Shown here: positions 11,131 through 22,500 of the stretch, in pieces
Numbering within the stretch: the stretch's first letter is position 1
How the letters are laid out: each line of letters starts with the position of its first letter
NCBI RefSeq assembly: GCF_019393635.1
Contig: NC_057861.1
Coordinates: forward strand, 460,664,330-460,728,329
Source: Dromiciops gliroides
Lineage: Eukaryota > Chordata > Mammalia > Microbiotheria > Microbiotheriidae
DNA length: 64,000 bases
Direction: 5' to 3'
The notes under the pieces: model-generated
What the model saw: the letters and a program-made list of their open reading frames with translations, nothing else
Databases searched by the model: none
What the model was told of the DNA's origin: nothing
Program-made: the position numbers and the translations under genes

Positions 11131-12130
11131 TTGGTTGGTTGGTTGGTTGGTTGGTTGTTTTCAAAGAGAACCAATGACATCACAATGTTGGGGTCAGTGT
11201 ACAGTGTTTTTGCCTGTGGCTGATCAGTCCAATAAGAAGGCTCTATCTACCACAGGTTGGGCTCAAGTAGCCTGTTAGATCATTTGGGATGGAGGTGTCT
11301 CTGGATTTGCACAGCACACATTTCCTTTGTGCTACTGCAATTCTGCTTTGCTCACAGAGTACAGCACCTTCTTTGATGTGGGTACACCATGCTGGGTGGT
11401 CCTGTGCCAGCATATCCCTTGTCTCACAACCAATACTAAAGTTTTTCAGAGAGACCTTGAGACTGCTCTCGTACAGCTTCTGACCACCGTGTGAACACTT
11501 GTCTCGTGCTAGTTCTCCATAAATTAGTCTTGTAGGTAAATGTGCATGGCATTTGGGCAAAATGGCCAGCCCATTGGAATTGTGCTCTCTGCAGTAGAGT
11601 CTGAATGCTTGGCAGTTCAGCTCAAGAGAGGACCTCAGTGTTCAGTACCTTATCCTGCCAGGTGATCTCCAGAATCTTCCTAAGACATTTCCAGTAGAAG
11701 CAGTTTGATTTTCTGGCATGGTGCTTATAGACTGTCCAGGTTTCACAAGCAGACAACAGTCAGCACAACACCTCTGTAGTCCTTTAGTTTGTTACACAGT
11801 ATAATACCTCTTCTCTTCCACACTAGCTTTTGGAGCCTCCCAAACTCTGGGCTAACTGTGGCAATATGTGCATCAACCCAGCTACATGTATATCCCTGGA
11901 AAGTATACAACTAAGGTAAGTTAATTTATCTACAACATTAAAAATTTCTCCATTTACTGTGATCCTTGGATCTATTTATGGATGGTGTGGTGCTTGAGGA
12001 CCTCTGTTTTCTTGGTATTGATTGTCAGGAAAAATTAGCACAAGTGGCAGAGAAATGATTCATACTCTATTGTAACTTGGCCTCAGAGGCTGCATTGAGT
12101 GCATAATCCTCTGCAAACAAAATGTTACAT

Positions 12131-12273
12131 AGGTGGCGCAGCGGATAGAGCACCAGCCCTGGATTCAGGAGGACCTGAGTTCAAATGTGATCTCAGACAA
12201 TTGATACTTACTAGCTGTATGACCCTTGGCAAGTCACTTAACCCCAATTGCCTCACCAAAAAAAAAAAAAAAA
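12131..12273 (+). repeat. WSINE1-like SINE in the RTE copy
   Basis: Nearly full-length copy starting at ggtggcgcagcgg, with an A tail. gttacata at both sides marks the target duplication. Confidence 0.88.
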
Positions 12274-12780
12274 GTTACATACAAACTCTTCCTCCGTTTT
12301 AGTTTTGGCTTGTAGCCCTTTCAAGTTAAATAGTTTACTATCAGTGCAGTAACTGAGCTTGATGCTATTTTCATCCTCATTAAAGGTATCTGACAATATT
12401 GTGGAAAGCATTGTGCTAAAAAATATGAGAGTATGCACACAGCCCTATCATCCTTTATCCAGAACTCATGCAAGCATGACATCATGAAACTGGTGTACAA
12501 TACTGATGAACTTCTCTGAGCAACCAAATTTTGTTATGACCTTCCACAAGCCCTCACAACTGCCAGTATCAAAGGTCTTGCTCAAAGGCCTGATATTGTA
12601 TACAGACTTCTGTTCTGCTCCTGGCATTTCTCTTGGAGTTGTTGGGCAGCATACATCATGTCAACTAGTCCTCAGCCTTTTGGGAAGCCACACTTGCTCT
12701 TAGGCAGATGACCATCTTCCAGGTGAAGGATTAGCTGATTAAGGAGGACTCTGGCAAGAATCTTGCCAGAAATGACTAAT

Positions 12781-12817
12781 ATACACATACACACCCCCCC
12801 ACACACACACACACCAC
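12781..12817. repeat. CA-type microsatellite
   Basis: Short (CA)n run broken by a C homopolymer, within the RTE copy. Confidence 0.8.
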
Positions 12818-13027
12818 CCTGCTGATTTTCAAAGGACAATCTATTTCCTTTATCTTTATAAAGATGAACAATGGAGGCATCTTTGATCTCCTGGGGGTAT
12901 AACCTCCTCTTGCAATATAATCTGGAAGATTTCAGTCAACATTTGTATGAGCAGTGGAGCTCTTGCCTTGTAGATCTTTGCTGGGATGGAATCAGTACCA
13001 GGTGCTTTGCTATTCAAGAGTGACCTG

Positions 13028-13177
13028 GGGGCAGCTAGGTGGTGGAGTGGATAGAGCACTGGCCCTGGAGTCGGGAGTACCTGAGTTCAAATCCAGCCTC
13101 AGACACTTAACACTTACTAGCTGTGTGACCCTGGGCAAGTCACTTAACCCCAATTGCTTCACTAAAAAAAAAAAAAA
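13028..13177 (+). repeat. WSINE1-like SINE in the RTE copy
   Basis: Full-length plus copy with an A tail. agagtgacctg at left and agaatgacctg at right form the duplicated target. Confidence 0.9.
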
Positions 13178-13249
13178 GAATGACCTGATAGCACTCAACA
13201 CATCTTACTCAGTTCAAGGTTAGAAAATCAATGACTTCTATTTGATATA

Positions 13250-13325
13250 TGGATAGCAAAATGAAATAGTCCCTGCCACCGAGGAGCTTATATTCTAATA
13301 GGAGACAACACACAAAAGGTAGTGG
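13250..13325 (-). repeat. L2 3'-region relic
   Basis: agtccctgccaccgaggagc followed by ttatattctaatagg matches the reversed L2 3' UTR. It is short and diverged. Confidence 0.5.
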
Positions 13326-13367
13326 TGGTCAGAGTAGGGTGTTTTTACCTTGTGTTGTTTGTCCTTG

Positions 13368-13490
13368 CTTTTTTTTTTTTTGTGGGGCAATGAGGGTTAA
13401 GTGACTTGCCCAGGGTCTGAGACCAGATTTGAACTCAGGTCCTCCTGAATCTAGGGCCGGTGCTTTATCCACTGTGCCACCTAGCTGCCT
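13368..13490 (-). repeat. WSINE1-like SINE with a CORE deletion
   Basis: Minus copy that passes from gcccagggtc directly to tgagaccagattt, lacking the roughly 25-bp cacacagctagtaagtgt block that every other copy here has. The repeated site is tccttgctttt / actttgctttt. Confidence 0.88.
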
Positions 13491-13499
13491 CCTGACTTT

Positions 13500-14645
13500 G
13501 CTTTTTAATGACATAATGGGGTAATATCTTGAAAATCTTAGCGATGGTGAATGGAAGAGAACAGTTAACTGACATGCCTTTTCCAGAAACAACAATCATA
13601 TTAATTTGACTACAATTTGGAGAGCAAGACATAGAGAGAAGGTGGAGGGACTTTCCCAGTGCATCTCTCATAATCATTGCTTGATATCATTCTGCTGTTC
13701 CCATGGCTCATGTTGGTCTCTGGCATACCTGCTAGATGTGATTCTCTACAAGCACTGGATTATAGACCTTCTCTCCATTTCCAACTGCAGTCCTAGTTGG
13801 CTGAGGTGCTGTCTCTTCTGCTGAAGAAGAAGAATGCCTCTTCCATTTTTTTTAACTTAAATCATCAAGGTTTTTCTGCTACAGCTCTTTTAGAAAATCT
13901 AGAAGCACAAGTCCATCATTAGACTAAAGGATACACATCAATGGCTTGTTTTCCATACATGGCTATCTGTCTCTGAAATTTGTCTGACTAAAATAGGATT
14001 CTTTCTCCTCAAGGGCATTTTTTTGTCCCAAGCTCCATGGTCTTTAAATACAGAACCAGAATCCCCCCCAGAAAATAAGTACCCTAAGACAAAAATGGTA
14101 TTTTTAAACTATATTTCCTGGTTACCCAGGGAGCATCACTGTTGAGAAAATCTGTCTGATTTATGGACAGATAGTCCAAAGAACTCTTTATTTTACTTCT
14201 AACTGCTAAACATTCTTGTAGATACTTTTCTGTCCACAAATGGCCATGGGCGCTTTTGTTTCATGTTGTGCTAGTTTTTCAGTTCCCTGAACTCATTTGC
14301 TTTACTCCAAGAATGAGTGGGAAATACATAGGAATAGACAAAGCCCCAAAGGCAAAATCATTCATTGTCTTTTCTGCCTAACTGTTTTCTCATACTTTCT
14401 TACATGACATTGATGTTTGGCTTCTCTTGGTTCATATTGCTTCCTTTAAACCTACAAGGCGATAGCTGACACATAGGCTAAAACTAAATAAAGGAGGTCA
14501 GAATAACCAAGAGTGCAGTATTTGAGTCAGCCAACCAAGCGGTTGAGTTATTTTCTGCAATGGACAGAAACCACTTTTGACATTCACAGAAGTGAGATTT
14601 AGCCTTAGTGCATATTATTACTGAGTTAATAATTCAGGGTTAATT
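13500..14645. other. Unassigned stretch
   Basis: No exon or repeat family recognised. Short frames here have no support. Confidence 0.45.
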
Positions 14646-14656
14646 AATAAAATACT

Positions 14657-14813
14657 GGGGCAGCTAGGTGGCACAGTGGATAAAGCACCAGCCCTGGATT
14701 CAGGAAGACCTGAGTTCAAATCCAGACTCAGACACTTGACACTTACTAGCTGTGTGACCCTGGGCAAGTCACTTAACTCCCGTTGCCCCGCAAAAAAACA
14801 AACAAAACAAAAC
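14657..14813 (+). repeat. WSINE1-like SINE
   Basis: Full-length plus copy with a caaaa-unit tail. The target duplication is aataaaatact. Confidence 0.9.
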
Positions 14814-14989
14814 AAAATAAAATACTAAATATTGTAATTGCTATGATTATCTTGGCTCTCTCACCCTTTGGAACAGATCCCTTTTTAAGTTTCTCCTCCA
14901 CACCTAATAAATTCAGACATACAACTAACTTAAACATCACTGCTATGCTAATACCAATAAGATTAAAGCAGCAATAGATTCATAGATTT

Positions 14990-15165
14990 AGAACTAGAAC
15001 TGACCTCAGAAGTCATCTAGCCCATCCTCTTTATAGGTGAGGAAAATGAGGCATATGGAATTTTAATGATTTGCCAAAGGTGAAGGAGGTGGTAAGCATC
15101 AAAAGCAGGATTTGACCCTTCCCCTCTGACTCCCCAGTCAATGTGCTTTCCACACTGAAAGTAAA
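14990..15165 (-). repeat. MIR/THER-type CORE-SINE relic
   Basis: Old copy: tagaactagaactgacctca, gtgaggaaaatgaggca, then a diverged CORE and a head-like end near 15165. Sequence from there to 15690 is unassigned. Confidence 0.65.
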
Positions 15166-15689
15166 ACTGATTAGCTTTCCTGCTCTTGCTGAGATAGGTG
15201 CCATAATATCTTTCTTTCTTCTTCCTCTCACCTATACTTCCATGACCAAGGAAGAACCTCCTCTCAGAGCTTAGATAGCACAAAAGCAAGATAATATCCT
15301 TGCAGCTTTCCTTGGTAACAAAGGGAAAGTGAAGCAGTCATGCCAGCTCACCTAGACTGACTGCTAAGCTAAAATCTTAGCTCAGGGTCTGATGCAGGCT
15401 TTGGGTGCCAGGTAATGATGGTGTCTTCTTCCCTTGAAGTCAGGCTCACCCCACTCATACTCAATATTTCTTCTTTATGCTGATGGTATCTGGATTCCCT
15501 GGTTAAGGCCTCCAAAATGCTATAAATTACTTTGATACCAAAAACAACCACAACAAAAAGGAAACACCATCTATCCTTCAGGAAACTTTGGGATTCTTCC
15601 CATACTTTGAGTCAACATAAATAAAAAACGACACAGTAGAGAAAAAGCAAAGATCATCAAAGTACTGGAGGACCTTCCATAATCCTATA

Positions 15690-15741
15690 GACAGAGAGAG
15701 ACAGACAGAGAGAGAGGGAGAGAGAAAGAGAGAGAAAAAGA

Positions 15742-15777
<36 letters not shown>

Positions 15778-15797
15778 CAGAGAGACAGAGACAGAGC
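15690..15797. repeat. GA/GACA microsatellite
   Basis: About 105 bp of gaga and gacaga units, all purine on the + strand apart from the c. Confidence 0.92.
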
Positions 15798-15917
15798 AGC
15801 CTGGAAAAAAGCTGAGAAGTAATTTATATCAAAATAAGTAACTATGAAATAATTAAGAATGCAGATAGGGAAAGCATCTAGAATTTTTCATTCAATTTTA
15901 TAATATTAGAACTAAAT

Positions 15918-16080
15918 GGGGGCAGCTAGGTGGCATAGTGGATAAAGCACTAGCCCTGTCAGGAGCACCTGAGTTCAAATCCAGTCTCAGATACTTGACA
16001 CTTACTAGTTGTGTGACCCTGGTCAAGTCACTTAACCTCATTTTCCCACCCAAAAAAAACCCAAAACAAAACAAAACAAA
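15918..16080 (+). repeat. WSINE1-like SINE
   Basis: Plus copy lacking a few head bases (ctagccctgtcaggagc), with a caaaa-unit tail. actaaat flanks both sides. Confidence 0.88.
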
Positions 16081-16375
16081 AAAACTAAATAGTCTTCCTT
16101 GCCACTTGAAAAAGGTTAAGAAGAAATAAAAGCATTTCACTAATGCACCCTGAAAGAAACCCAACATAGGCACGAAGGTTCAAATACTGATAGCAGTCCT
16201 CTTTGTGGAAACAAAGAACTGGAAAGAGAACCTACTGATTGGGAAAAAATTCTGTTATATGAATGAAATGGAATGTCATTTAAGGTAAGAAATTATAAGA
16301 GGAATTCAGATAAACATGAAATGATACCGAATAAAATAAGAAGAAACAAAAGAATAGTAACATACAGAGCATCTT

Positions 16376-16803
16376 ATTGTGGTTTAGTTGTTTCTCAGTC
16401 ATGGCCAATTCTAGGTAACCCCATTTAGGGTTTCCTTGGCAAAGTTACTGGAATGGTTTGCCATTTCTTTCTGCTCATTTTATAGATGAGGAAACTGAGG
16501 CAAACTGGGTTAAGTGATTTGCCCAGGGTCACACAGCTAGTAAGTGTCTGAGGCCAGTTTTTTTTTTATTTTTATTTTATTTTATTTTTTTTAGTGAGGC
16601 AATTGGGGTTAAGTGACTTGCCCAGGGTCACACAGCTAGTAAGTGTTAAGTGTCTGAGGCCAGATTTGAACTCAGGTACTCCTGACTCCAGGGCCGGTGC
16701 TCTATCCACCTAGCTGCCCTGTGAGGCCAGTTTTTAACTCAGGAAGAGGAGTCTTCCTGATTCCCAGCCTGGCACTCAATCCATTGCACCACCTGACTGC
16801 CCG
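16376..16803 (-). repeat. MAR1-type CORE-SINE, split by WSINE1
   Basis: Minus copy: tcagtcatggccaattct, accccatttagggtttcc, gatgaggaaactgaggca, gtcacacagctagtaag, then after the insert cagcctggcactcaatcc...accacctgactgccc. Confidence 0.9.
16558..16722 (-). repeat. WSINE1-like SINE, innermost of the nest
   Basis: Minus copy with a long T-rich tail. It sits between two copies of tgaggccagttttt, a duplication of MAR1 sequence. Confidence 0.9.
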
Positions 16804-17095
16804 ACTACAGTGTAAATACAATAATATAAATGAAAAGACCACTTATAGGGAGTCATACTTTGAGTAAATTAAAAAATAAAACAATGAAGTTACCAGAGCA
16901 TAGATCAGGAAACACACCTTTCCTCTCACTGAAGAGACAGTGGTCACTGCATTCTATGTTTTGGTTTAATTATTGGGTTTTTGTTTTTGTTTTTTGTCAA
17001 AAAAGAAAGTTCAGCTGGGGTGAGGATTATAGTTCTCTTCCCAGAAATGACTATGATATAAAGACAAAATGAGTCAGTAATTTTATATACATACA

Positions 17096-17380
17096 TAAAC
17101 ATAAATACAAATTACTATGCTACATACTAGTTACTTATAGAATTTATTCCACAAAGTGGCCATGGTGAAAGCATAAATAAGTTTAGACAGGGCTTACATA
17201 AAGTCAGAGATGATGGATTCATAACAGGTTATTAAGAGGAGCCATAGATTTTTACAATATAATCCCTAACCTTGTGGAATGATATAAAGAAGGACAGTGA
17301 TACTCTTAAAAAAAACACCATTGGAGATAGAATACTTAGTTGAACAAGTCGTAAATATAAGTTGGGATATTAATAGTTAT
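17096..17380. other. Unassigned stretch
   Basis: AT-rich and unrecognised. Confidence 0.4.
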
Positions 17381-17382
17381 GG

Positions 17383-17520
17383 TTTTTTTTTGTACGGGGA
17401 AATGAGGGTTAAGTGACTTGCCCAAGGTCACACAGCTAGTAAGTGTCAAGTGTCTGAGACTGGATTTGAACTCAGGTCCTCCTGAATCCAGGGCCAGTGC
17501 TTTATCCACCTAGCTACCCC
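17383..17520 (-). repeat. WSINE1-like SINE
   Basis: Minus copy, head slightly shortened (tatccacctagctacccc). Imperfect duplicate: atagttatg / gtagttacg. Confidence 0.88.
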
Positions 17521-18180
17521 AAGTAGTTACGTTAAGTGTGTCTTTACAATATTTCTTGAGATCTTTATATAGGGTTTAATATTATATCTTATTGTGTTTC
17601 TAGTTTGTTTTGTAAAATTCCTAATTGAATAACTCTCTGGAATCATATGCATCTTATTAAAATGAAAAAAATTAATAATCATTTTCTCCATAGATAACTC
17701 ATTTTAATGTATAAATTAAGCAAGAAGACAATAGTTTCTATGGAACTTGGCTGTTAGTTGTGTTTTTATTAATGAATTTTTTGCATTGTAACTATAGTTT
17801 CAAGCTTCCAACTCCTTACCTTTTAAATCCTTACTTAAGTACCAAATACTGAATATACTGAGTTCTTTTCAGGATTCCAGTTTGTATACATAAAGGGAAT
17901 ATGCTTCAGGTGCATTTGGTCTCAGTTTCTGTTGCCAATCTTTTAAGAGTTTACAATTCTCCAACTTTGCTATTATAATTACTCCAAGACATCAGACTAC
18001 CTCAGGTAGGCAAGATGACACTCTCTTAAAAGGGGACCCACTGTGACCCATTATTCTCTCCAAATATGTAAGCATTAAGTAAAATATAACATACCACTTA
18101 GGAATTCTATTGTGCCACAGGTGTTTTTTTTCTTATTTTAAAAGCTAAAGTATAAAAGTGAACATTTAGAGAAAAGAACA
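17521..18180. other. Unassigned AT-rich stretch
   Basis: Nothing recognised. Confidence 0.45.
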
Positions 18181-18420
18181 ACTTGTTGCTGTTCAATTGC
18201 ATCTGATTCTTTGTGACCCTATTTGGGGTTTTCTTGGCAAAGATACTGCAATGGTTTGTCATTTTCTTCTCCATTTCATTTTAGAGATGAGGAAACTGAG
18301 GCAAACAGGGTTAAGTGACTCGTGCAGAGTTGCACAGCTAGTAAGTGTCTGAGGCCAGATTTGAAATTCTTCCTGACTACAGGCTGGGCACTCTATCCAC
18401 TGCACCACCTAACTATCCCA
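18181..18420 (-). repeat. MAR1-type CORE-SINE
   Basis: Complete minus copy from gttgctgttcaattgcatct through gagatgaggaaactgaggca to accacctaactatccc. It is more diverged than the WSINE1-like copies. Confidence 0.9.
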
Positions 18421-18461
18421 AAAGAATAATTACAACTCTTAAATTTCCACTACCATCAAAT

Positions 18462-18604
18462 TTTTTTTGGTGGGGTAATGAGGGTTAAGTGACTTGCCCA
18501 GGGTCACACAGCTAGTAAGTGTTAAGTGTCTGAGGCCGGATTTGAACCCAGGTCCTCCTCAATCCAGGGCCAGTGCTTTATCCACTGTGCCACCTAGCTG
18601 CCCC
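18462..18604 (-). repeat. WSINE1-like SINE
   Basis: Full-length minus copy, T tail at left and ccacctagctgcccc at the right end. Confidence 0.9.
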
Positions 18605-18668
18605 TTACCCTTATTTTTAAATACCTTGGGGTAGACAATGGAAGAAGGAAATTTAGGTTGTGAAGAGC

Positions 18669-18830
18669 TTTTTTTGTTTGTTTTGTTGTTCTTTGTTGGG
18701 GCAATGGGGGTTAAGTGACTTGCCAAGGGTCACACAGCTAATAAGTGTTAAGTGTCTGAGGCCAGATTTGAACCCAGGTCCTCCTGAATCCAGGGCCAGT
18801 GCTTTATCCACTGTACCACCTACTTGCCCC
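18669..18830 (-). repeat. WSINE1-like SINE
   Basis: Full-length minus copy 65 bp after the previous one. gaaggaaattta occurs on both sides (18644 and 18836), the likely target duplication, although 13 bp of non-T sequence lies between it and the tail. Confidence 0.88.
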
Positions 18831-19555
18831 CTGGAGAAGGAAATTTAAGTGAATAAGTAATCCATGGTGACATTTAACTCTTCCCTAGAGAAAGGAAGAG
18901 AAGAAATGTCAGCACCTTTCTTCCTGTCCTACACTCCATCAATAGTGCAGATTTTGTCCCATTTATAATTCTTGCTCAGATTGTAGCATTGCTTCTGGCC
19001 CAGGAGTTACCGATCTGTCCTTGCTGTTGTGATACCCGACTACTCACTCATGGTGTCACCATTGGCTTCTTCCTCCTTCTACTTGCTCAGTCTGGCTCCC
19101 TGCTTCTCCTTCCCACAATCCCCTTTCAAGCTCAGGGTCAGAAATAGGACTACCTAGGACTTGGAAAATTTTGGCAAAAGTCCATCCTGGCCAAGAGTGC
19201 AGGTGTTTGAATTTTATATCTCTACAGCCACTCTCTGTGGGGGCCAAAGATTGGCTACATAGAGATAGCTGTTTCCGTTTTTTTTTTTTTTAAACAAAGT
19301 TACAGTGATTACACAAGTGGTGTTTTAATACAAATGCTTTTCTATGTCTAAGGGGGTAGACATCCAGGGAAGCAACGCTCAATTTGAGGACTTACAGCCT
19401 CTTTTTTTTGACACTAAGGGATATTCCTCCCTCTGTACTCTATGAACCCTGGGGGTGGAAACTTCCCCACCGTGAAAGAGTAGGTGGGAAAGGAAAGAAA
19501 GAAATGAAAATACCTGTCTCCTCAAGAGTAACAGAGCTATCAGTTTAACCTCCAC
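18831..19555. other. Unassigned stretch
   Basis: CT-rich centre (about 19060-19140). No exon or repeat family recognised. Confidence 0.4.
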
Positions 19556-19745
19556 ACTGGAAAGTACATTGTCTTCAGAATCAGAAGACATGAGTCAAAT
19601 CTTGCTTTTGATGCTTCCTGCCCCTGTGACCTTAAACAAATCATTTATAGTCCCTAGGCCTCATTTTCCTCACCTATAAAAAGAGGAGTTTGGGCTAAAT
19701 TGTTTCTGAAATTCCTTCTAGCTTGGGTTCCATGGTTCTTTGATG
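19556..19745 (+). repeat. MIR-type CORE-SINE
   Basis: tcagaatcagaagacatgag, ctgtgaccttaaacaaatca, cctcattttcctcacctata, then the tail ccttctagcttgggttcc. An old relic. Confidence 0.75.
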
Positions 19746-20145
19746 GAAAAAGTTGGTGCTGATAAAGTCTATAAGAGTAAAGTGTCTACTTTAATTTCCT
19801 GAATACTACTAGCACGGCAATAATACTATGTTGTGTGTCACAATTTCTATCCATTTGATGAGATTATGGGGGCTGGACTCTCAGGCTCTGTAGGGTTCAC
19901 TCTTTGTCTCTTGTTCCTTCTTCTGAATGGGGCTGAGAAGTTATTTGTAAAAAAGATGAAAAATAGAAAGCAAAGAGGTAGCACAGCATGCTTAAAGTGT
20001 ATGATTAGCTTGCCTTTTATAGACAATGAAGCCAGAAGGGGAAGATTCTCAATTGGCTAGTTAGTAGTAGTTTTCTATCATTATCTTCACCTCCACATTA
20101 ATCTCATCAGATTGCTTGCAGTGAAATCTCTGAGTTGATCAACAC
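19746..20145. other. Unassigned stretch
   Basis: A 75-codon frame (19833-20060) has a hydrophobic segment but no family resemblance or splice context. I do not treat it as a gene. Confidence 0.4.
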
Positions 20146-20200
20146 AACACTTACTAGCTGTGTGACCCTGGGTAAGTCACTTAACCCTTATTGTCCCGCC

Positions 20201-20288
<88 letters not shown>

Positions 20289-20290
20289 AA
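20146..20290 (+). repeat. 5'-truncated SINE with expanded GAAA tail
   Basis: Only the last 55 bp of a WSINE1-like element remain (acttactagctgtgtgac...). A run of about 22 pure gaaa units (20201-20290) follows, grown from the A tail. Confidence 0.9.
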
Positions 20291-20324
20291 CCTCATGTGG
20301 TTGACAAGAGAGCTAGCTGTCCAA

Positions 20325-20420
20325 ATTTAAAGTCTTGAAGATTTGGGTTCAAGTCCTGGTTCTGACTCATGTTTGATCTGTGACTATGGACAGGTCACTT
20401 AACTCCTCAGTGCCCAGGCA
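20325..20420 (+). repeat. MIR-type relic
   Basis: gggttcaagtcctggttctg, ctatggacaggtcacttaac. Old and short. Confidence 0.65.
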
Positions 20421-20454
20421 ACTCTCTAAGCTTGCCATCTGCAGAGAAGGTACT

Positions 20455-20655
20455 TATTTGAGAGGCTGCATAGAGTAGTGGACAGGACACTGGGCTTGGA
20501 TTCAGTAAGACCTAGTTTTATATCTTGCCTCAAACACATTGGCTGTGTGACCCTACGCAAGACATGTTCTGTGTGTGCTTCACATTCCTCCTCTCTAAAT
20601 TGAAGGGACAGGGATCCATGGCCCACCTCTAAGGAATCATGATTCCATGATTTCA
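20455..20655 (+). repeat. MIR-type CORE-SINE
   Basis: gcatagagtagtggacagga, cttggattcagtaagacc, gtgaccctacgcaagac, then a diverged tail to about 20655. Confidence 0.7.
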
Positions 20656-21299
20656 TTTTTAGAAAAAGTTCCCCACTGGCCACTTCCTGCACTGATAAAG
20701 TTATACATCTGAAAAAAAAAAAAAAGGAAAAAGAAGTTATGTACTTCAAACACTTAAAAAAACCCCTAATAGTCATACTGACTTTTTGAGAAATCTCACT
20801 GCTTTTATCCCTTCCTTCTTACAACCTGTGGTTGAACCTCATCTTGGTATATAATTCACATGGATCTGGTGACTTGAACTCATTAAGGACAGGTAACTGA
20901 GCCTATGCAAACCCTCACTTGTACTTTTCTCCATATTTCATTCAAAGTGCCTATGGACTTCTGTGTCCCTCAACTTCAAAACACTCCTCAAATTCCACTC
21001 CTTTCACACCACTTAGCTGGATCACTCTCATCACATATAGGGGAGTGGTGGTCAAGGGAAAGAGGTTTGGTCTGAAGATTCCTGAGATGGTAAGTGGACT
21101 AACCTGGTGAGTGCCTTTGTAGGGCATGAATTCCAGAAACAATGGCGATTGCTGTTCCCAATGCATAAGGCAAAAAGCTGGGATGAAAAAGAGGAGGGGA
21201 CAGGAGAGTATAGGAGGGAGAGTGGCAGGGCAGTTGGTGAGATGTCTTAGGATCTTTGAAGTGGACAGATGTGAATTAAGGAGTCAGGTAGCCTGATAC
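20656..21299. other. Unassigned stretch
   Basis: Nothing recognised. Confidence 0.4.
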
Positions 21300-21475
21300 A
21301 AGGAGGAAAGTGCTAGATTTGGAATCATAGGGCTTGGATTCAAATCATGATAGCCATTTCTAAGACATCATCTACTCTTTAGATATAAGTGTCTACAACT
21401 AGAAAATGAAGAAGTTGGAGTACTAGATAACTTAAAAGGTCCTTTCATCTCTAAATCTAGGATTTAAAACACTGC
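21300..21475 (+). repeat. MIR-type CORE-SINE relic
   Basis: gaaagtgctagatttgga, cttggattcaaatcatgat, and a tail aaggtcctttcatctctaaa. Confidence 0.65.
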
Positions 21476-21479
21476 TTCT

Positions 21480-22025
21480 GAGTATAGAATCCTAATCACA
21501 GAGGCCTTTTGAAAGATATTCATTTCACTGGACTCTCATCTTCTACCCCTAGTACCTAATATCTTAACTTTAGGGAATATTCCAATCATTTCCCCTAAAA
21601 GATGAACTTCAAATTACCTTGATTATGTTGTTAAGTGATTTTTTATTTTGACTTAATCTCAGCTTTGCCATTCTTTACCATCCCTGGATAAAGTAATACA
21701 TAGTTCTCAGTGAAGATTTCTTTATCAAAAATTATTGGTTCCTCCCTGCAAAAAAAAAAAATATTGGTTCTTGGTATGATGCTTATAACAAGACAAAGGA
21801 GCTTTGGCCTAAGGAGTGGAGTAGCACAAAGTATGAACTGAAGGATCTGGTGATTTATGAAGCTTTTCCATGGAAGGGCTTGAGCCTGAACTGAACCAAG
21901 TCAAATAGAATTCTCCACTTTTCCCTCCTCTTTGAACCTAGGGATGAATACTCCTATGCACCCTGTCCCCTGGCTCCAGTCCTTAGATAGAAGGATTACA
22001 GGCTTTAGAAGTATGACAAGGAGGG
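21480..22025. other. Unassigned stretch
   Basis: Nothing recognised apart from a short A-run near 21750. Confidence 0.4.
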
Positions 22026-22027
22026 AG

Positions 22028-22240
22028 TTGTTATTATTCAGTTGCTTTCAACTCTTTGTGACCCCATTTAGGGTCTTCTTGGCAAAGATGCTTCAATGGT
22101 TTGCCATATACTTCCCAAGTTCATTTTACAGATGAGGAAACTGAGGCAAAGATGGTTAAATGACTTGCTCAGCATTACAAAGCTGGTAAGTGTCTAAGGC
22201 CAGATTTGAACTCAGGAAGATGAGTCTTCCTGACACTATG
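22028..22240 (-). repeat. MAR1-type CORE-SINE
   Basis: Minus copy: attattcagttgctttcaac, accccatttagggtcttc, gatgaggaaactgaggcaaa, gaactcaggaagatgagtc. The tRNA-like head is missing. Confidence 0.88.
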
Positions 22241-22500
22241 AGGCCTGAAAGAAAGAGCACAACAGTCAGATGGTGCCAGTTCTTACCATTCAAAAATCAT
22301 CTGGGGAAGAGAACTATGTGGGTAAACTGTGAATTACCCAGCCTGGGAAGAGGCTAAAATGCTTCGAGTTCAAGTTCCCAAAGGAAACCACAATCAGAGG
22401 GGAGGGAGTCAGGAAATGAGTGATAAGGAAAATAAGACAGGGGGCAGGGGTTGGGAGGATACTGAAAGTACCAAAGATTTTAGTAAGAAAACTCAAAGAC

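Larger units (their letters stand above)
11131..13225 (-). pseudogene. RTE (BovB-like) LINE, RT domain to 3' end
   Basis: A non-LTR retrotransposon read right to left. Near 13.0-12.9 kb it encodes SKAPGTDSIPAKIYKA...LTEIFQ, then GKILARVLLNQLILHLEDGHLP (12.8-12.7 kb), LSKTFDT...EGLWKVITKFGCSEKFISIV (12.6-12.45 kb). Its C-terminal part at 11.56-11.24 kb includes RLIYGEL...SHGGQ and SLKVSLKNFSIGCET. These are conserved RTE reverse transcriptase and C-terminal blocks. The 3' end is a (GGTT)n run at 11131-11158. The endonuclease part is absent. Frameshifts and stops show it is inactive. Two plus-strand SINEs interrupt it. Confidence 0.85.
16090..17095 (+). repeat. Old L1 3' part, host of a three-level nest
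   Basis: Diverged L1 ORF2 end (gtggaaacaaagaactgg, gttatatgaatgaaatggaatg) and 3' UTR, resuming at 16804 with gactacagtgtaaatac after the insert at 16376-16803. Ends are approximate. Confidence 0.6.

Noticed and set aside
11243-11560. 105-codon minus-strand frame (RLIYGEL...SLKNFSIGCET) as a possible domesticated protein
   Set aside because: It is the C-terminal part of the RTE ORF, in order with broken upstream RT blocks and followed by the RTE 3' repeat. No sign of selection can be claimed from one copy.
19833-20060. 75-codon frame with a hydrophobic stretch
   Set aside because: No homology, no splice context and no promoter. Length is within chance for AT-rich DNA.
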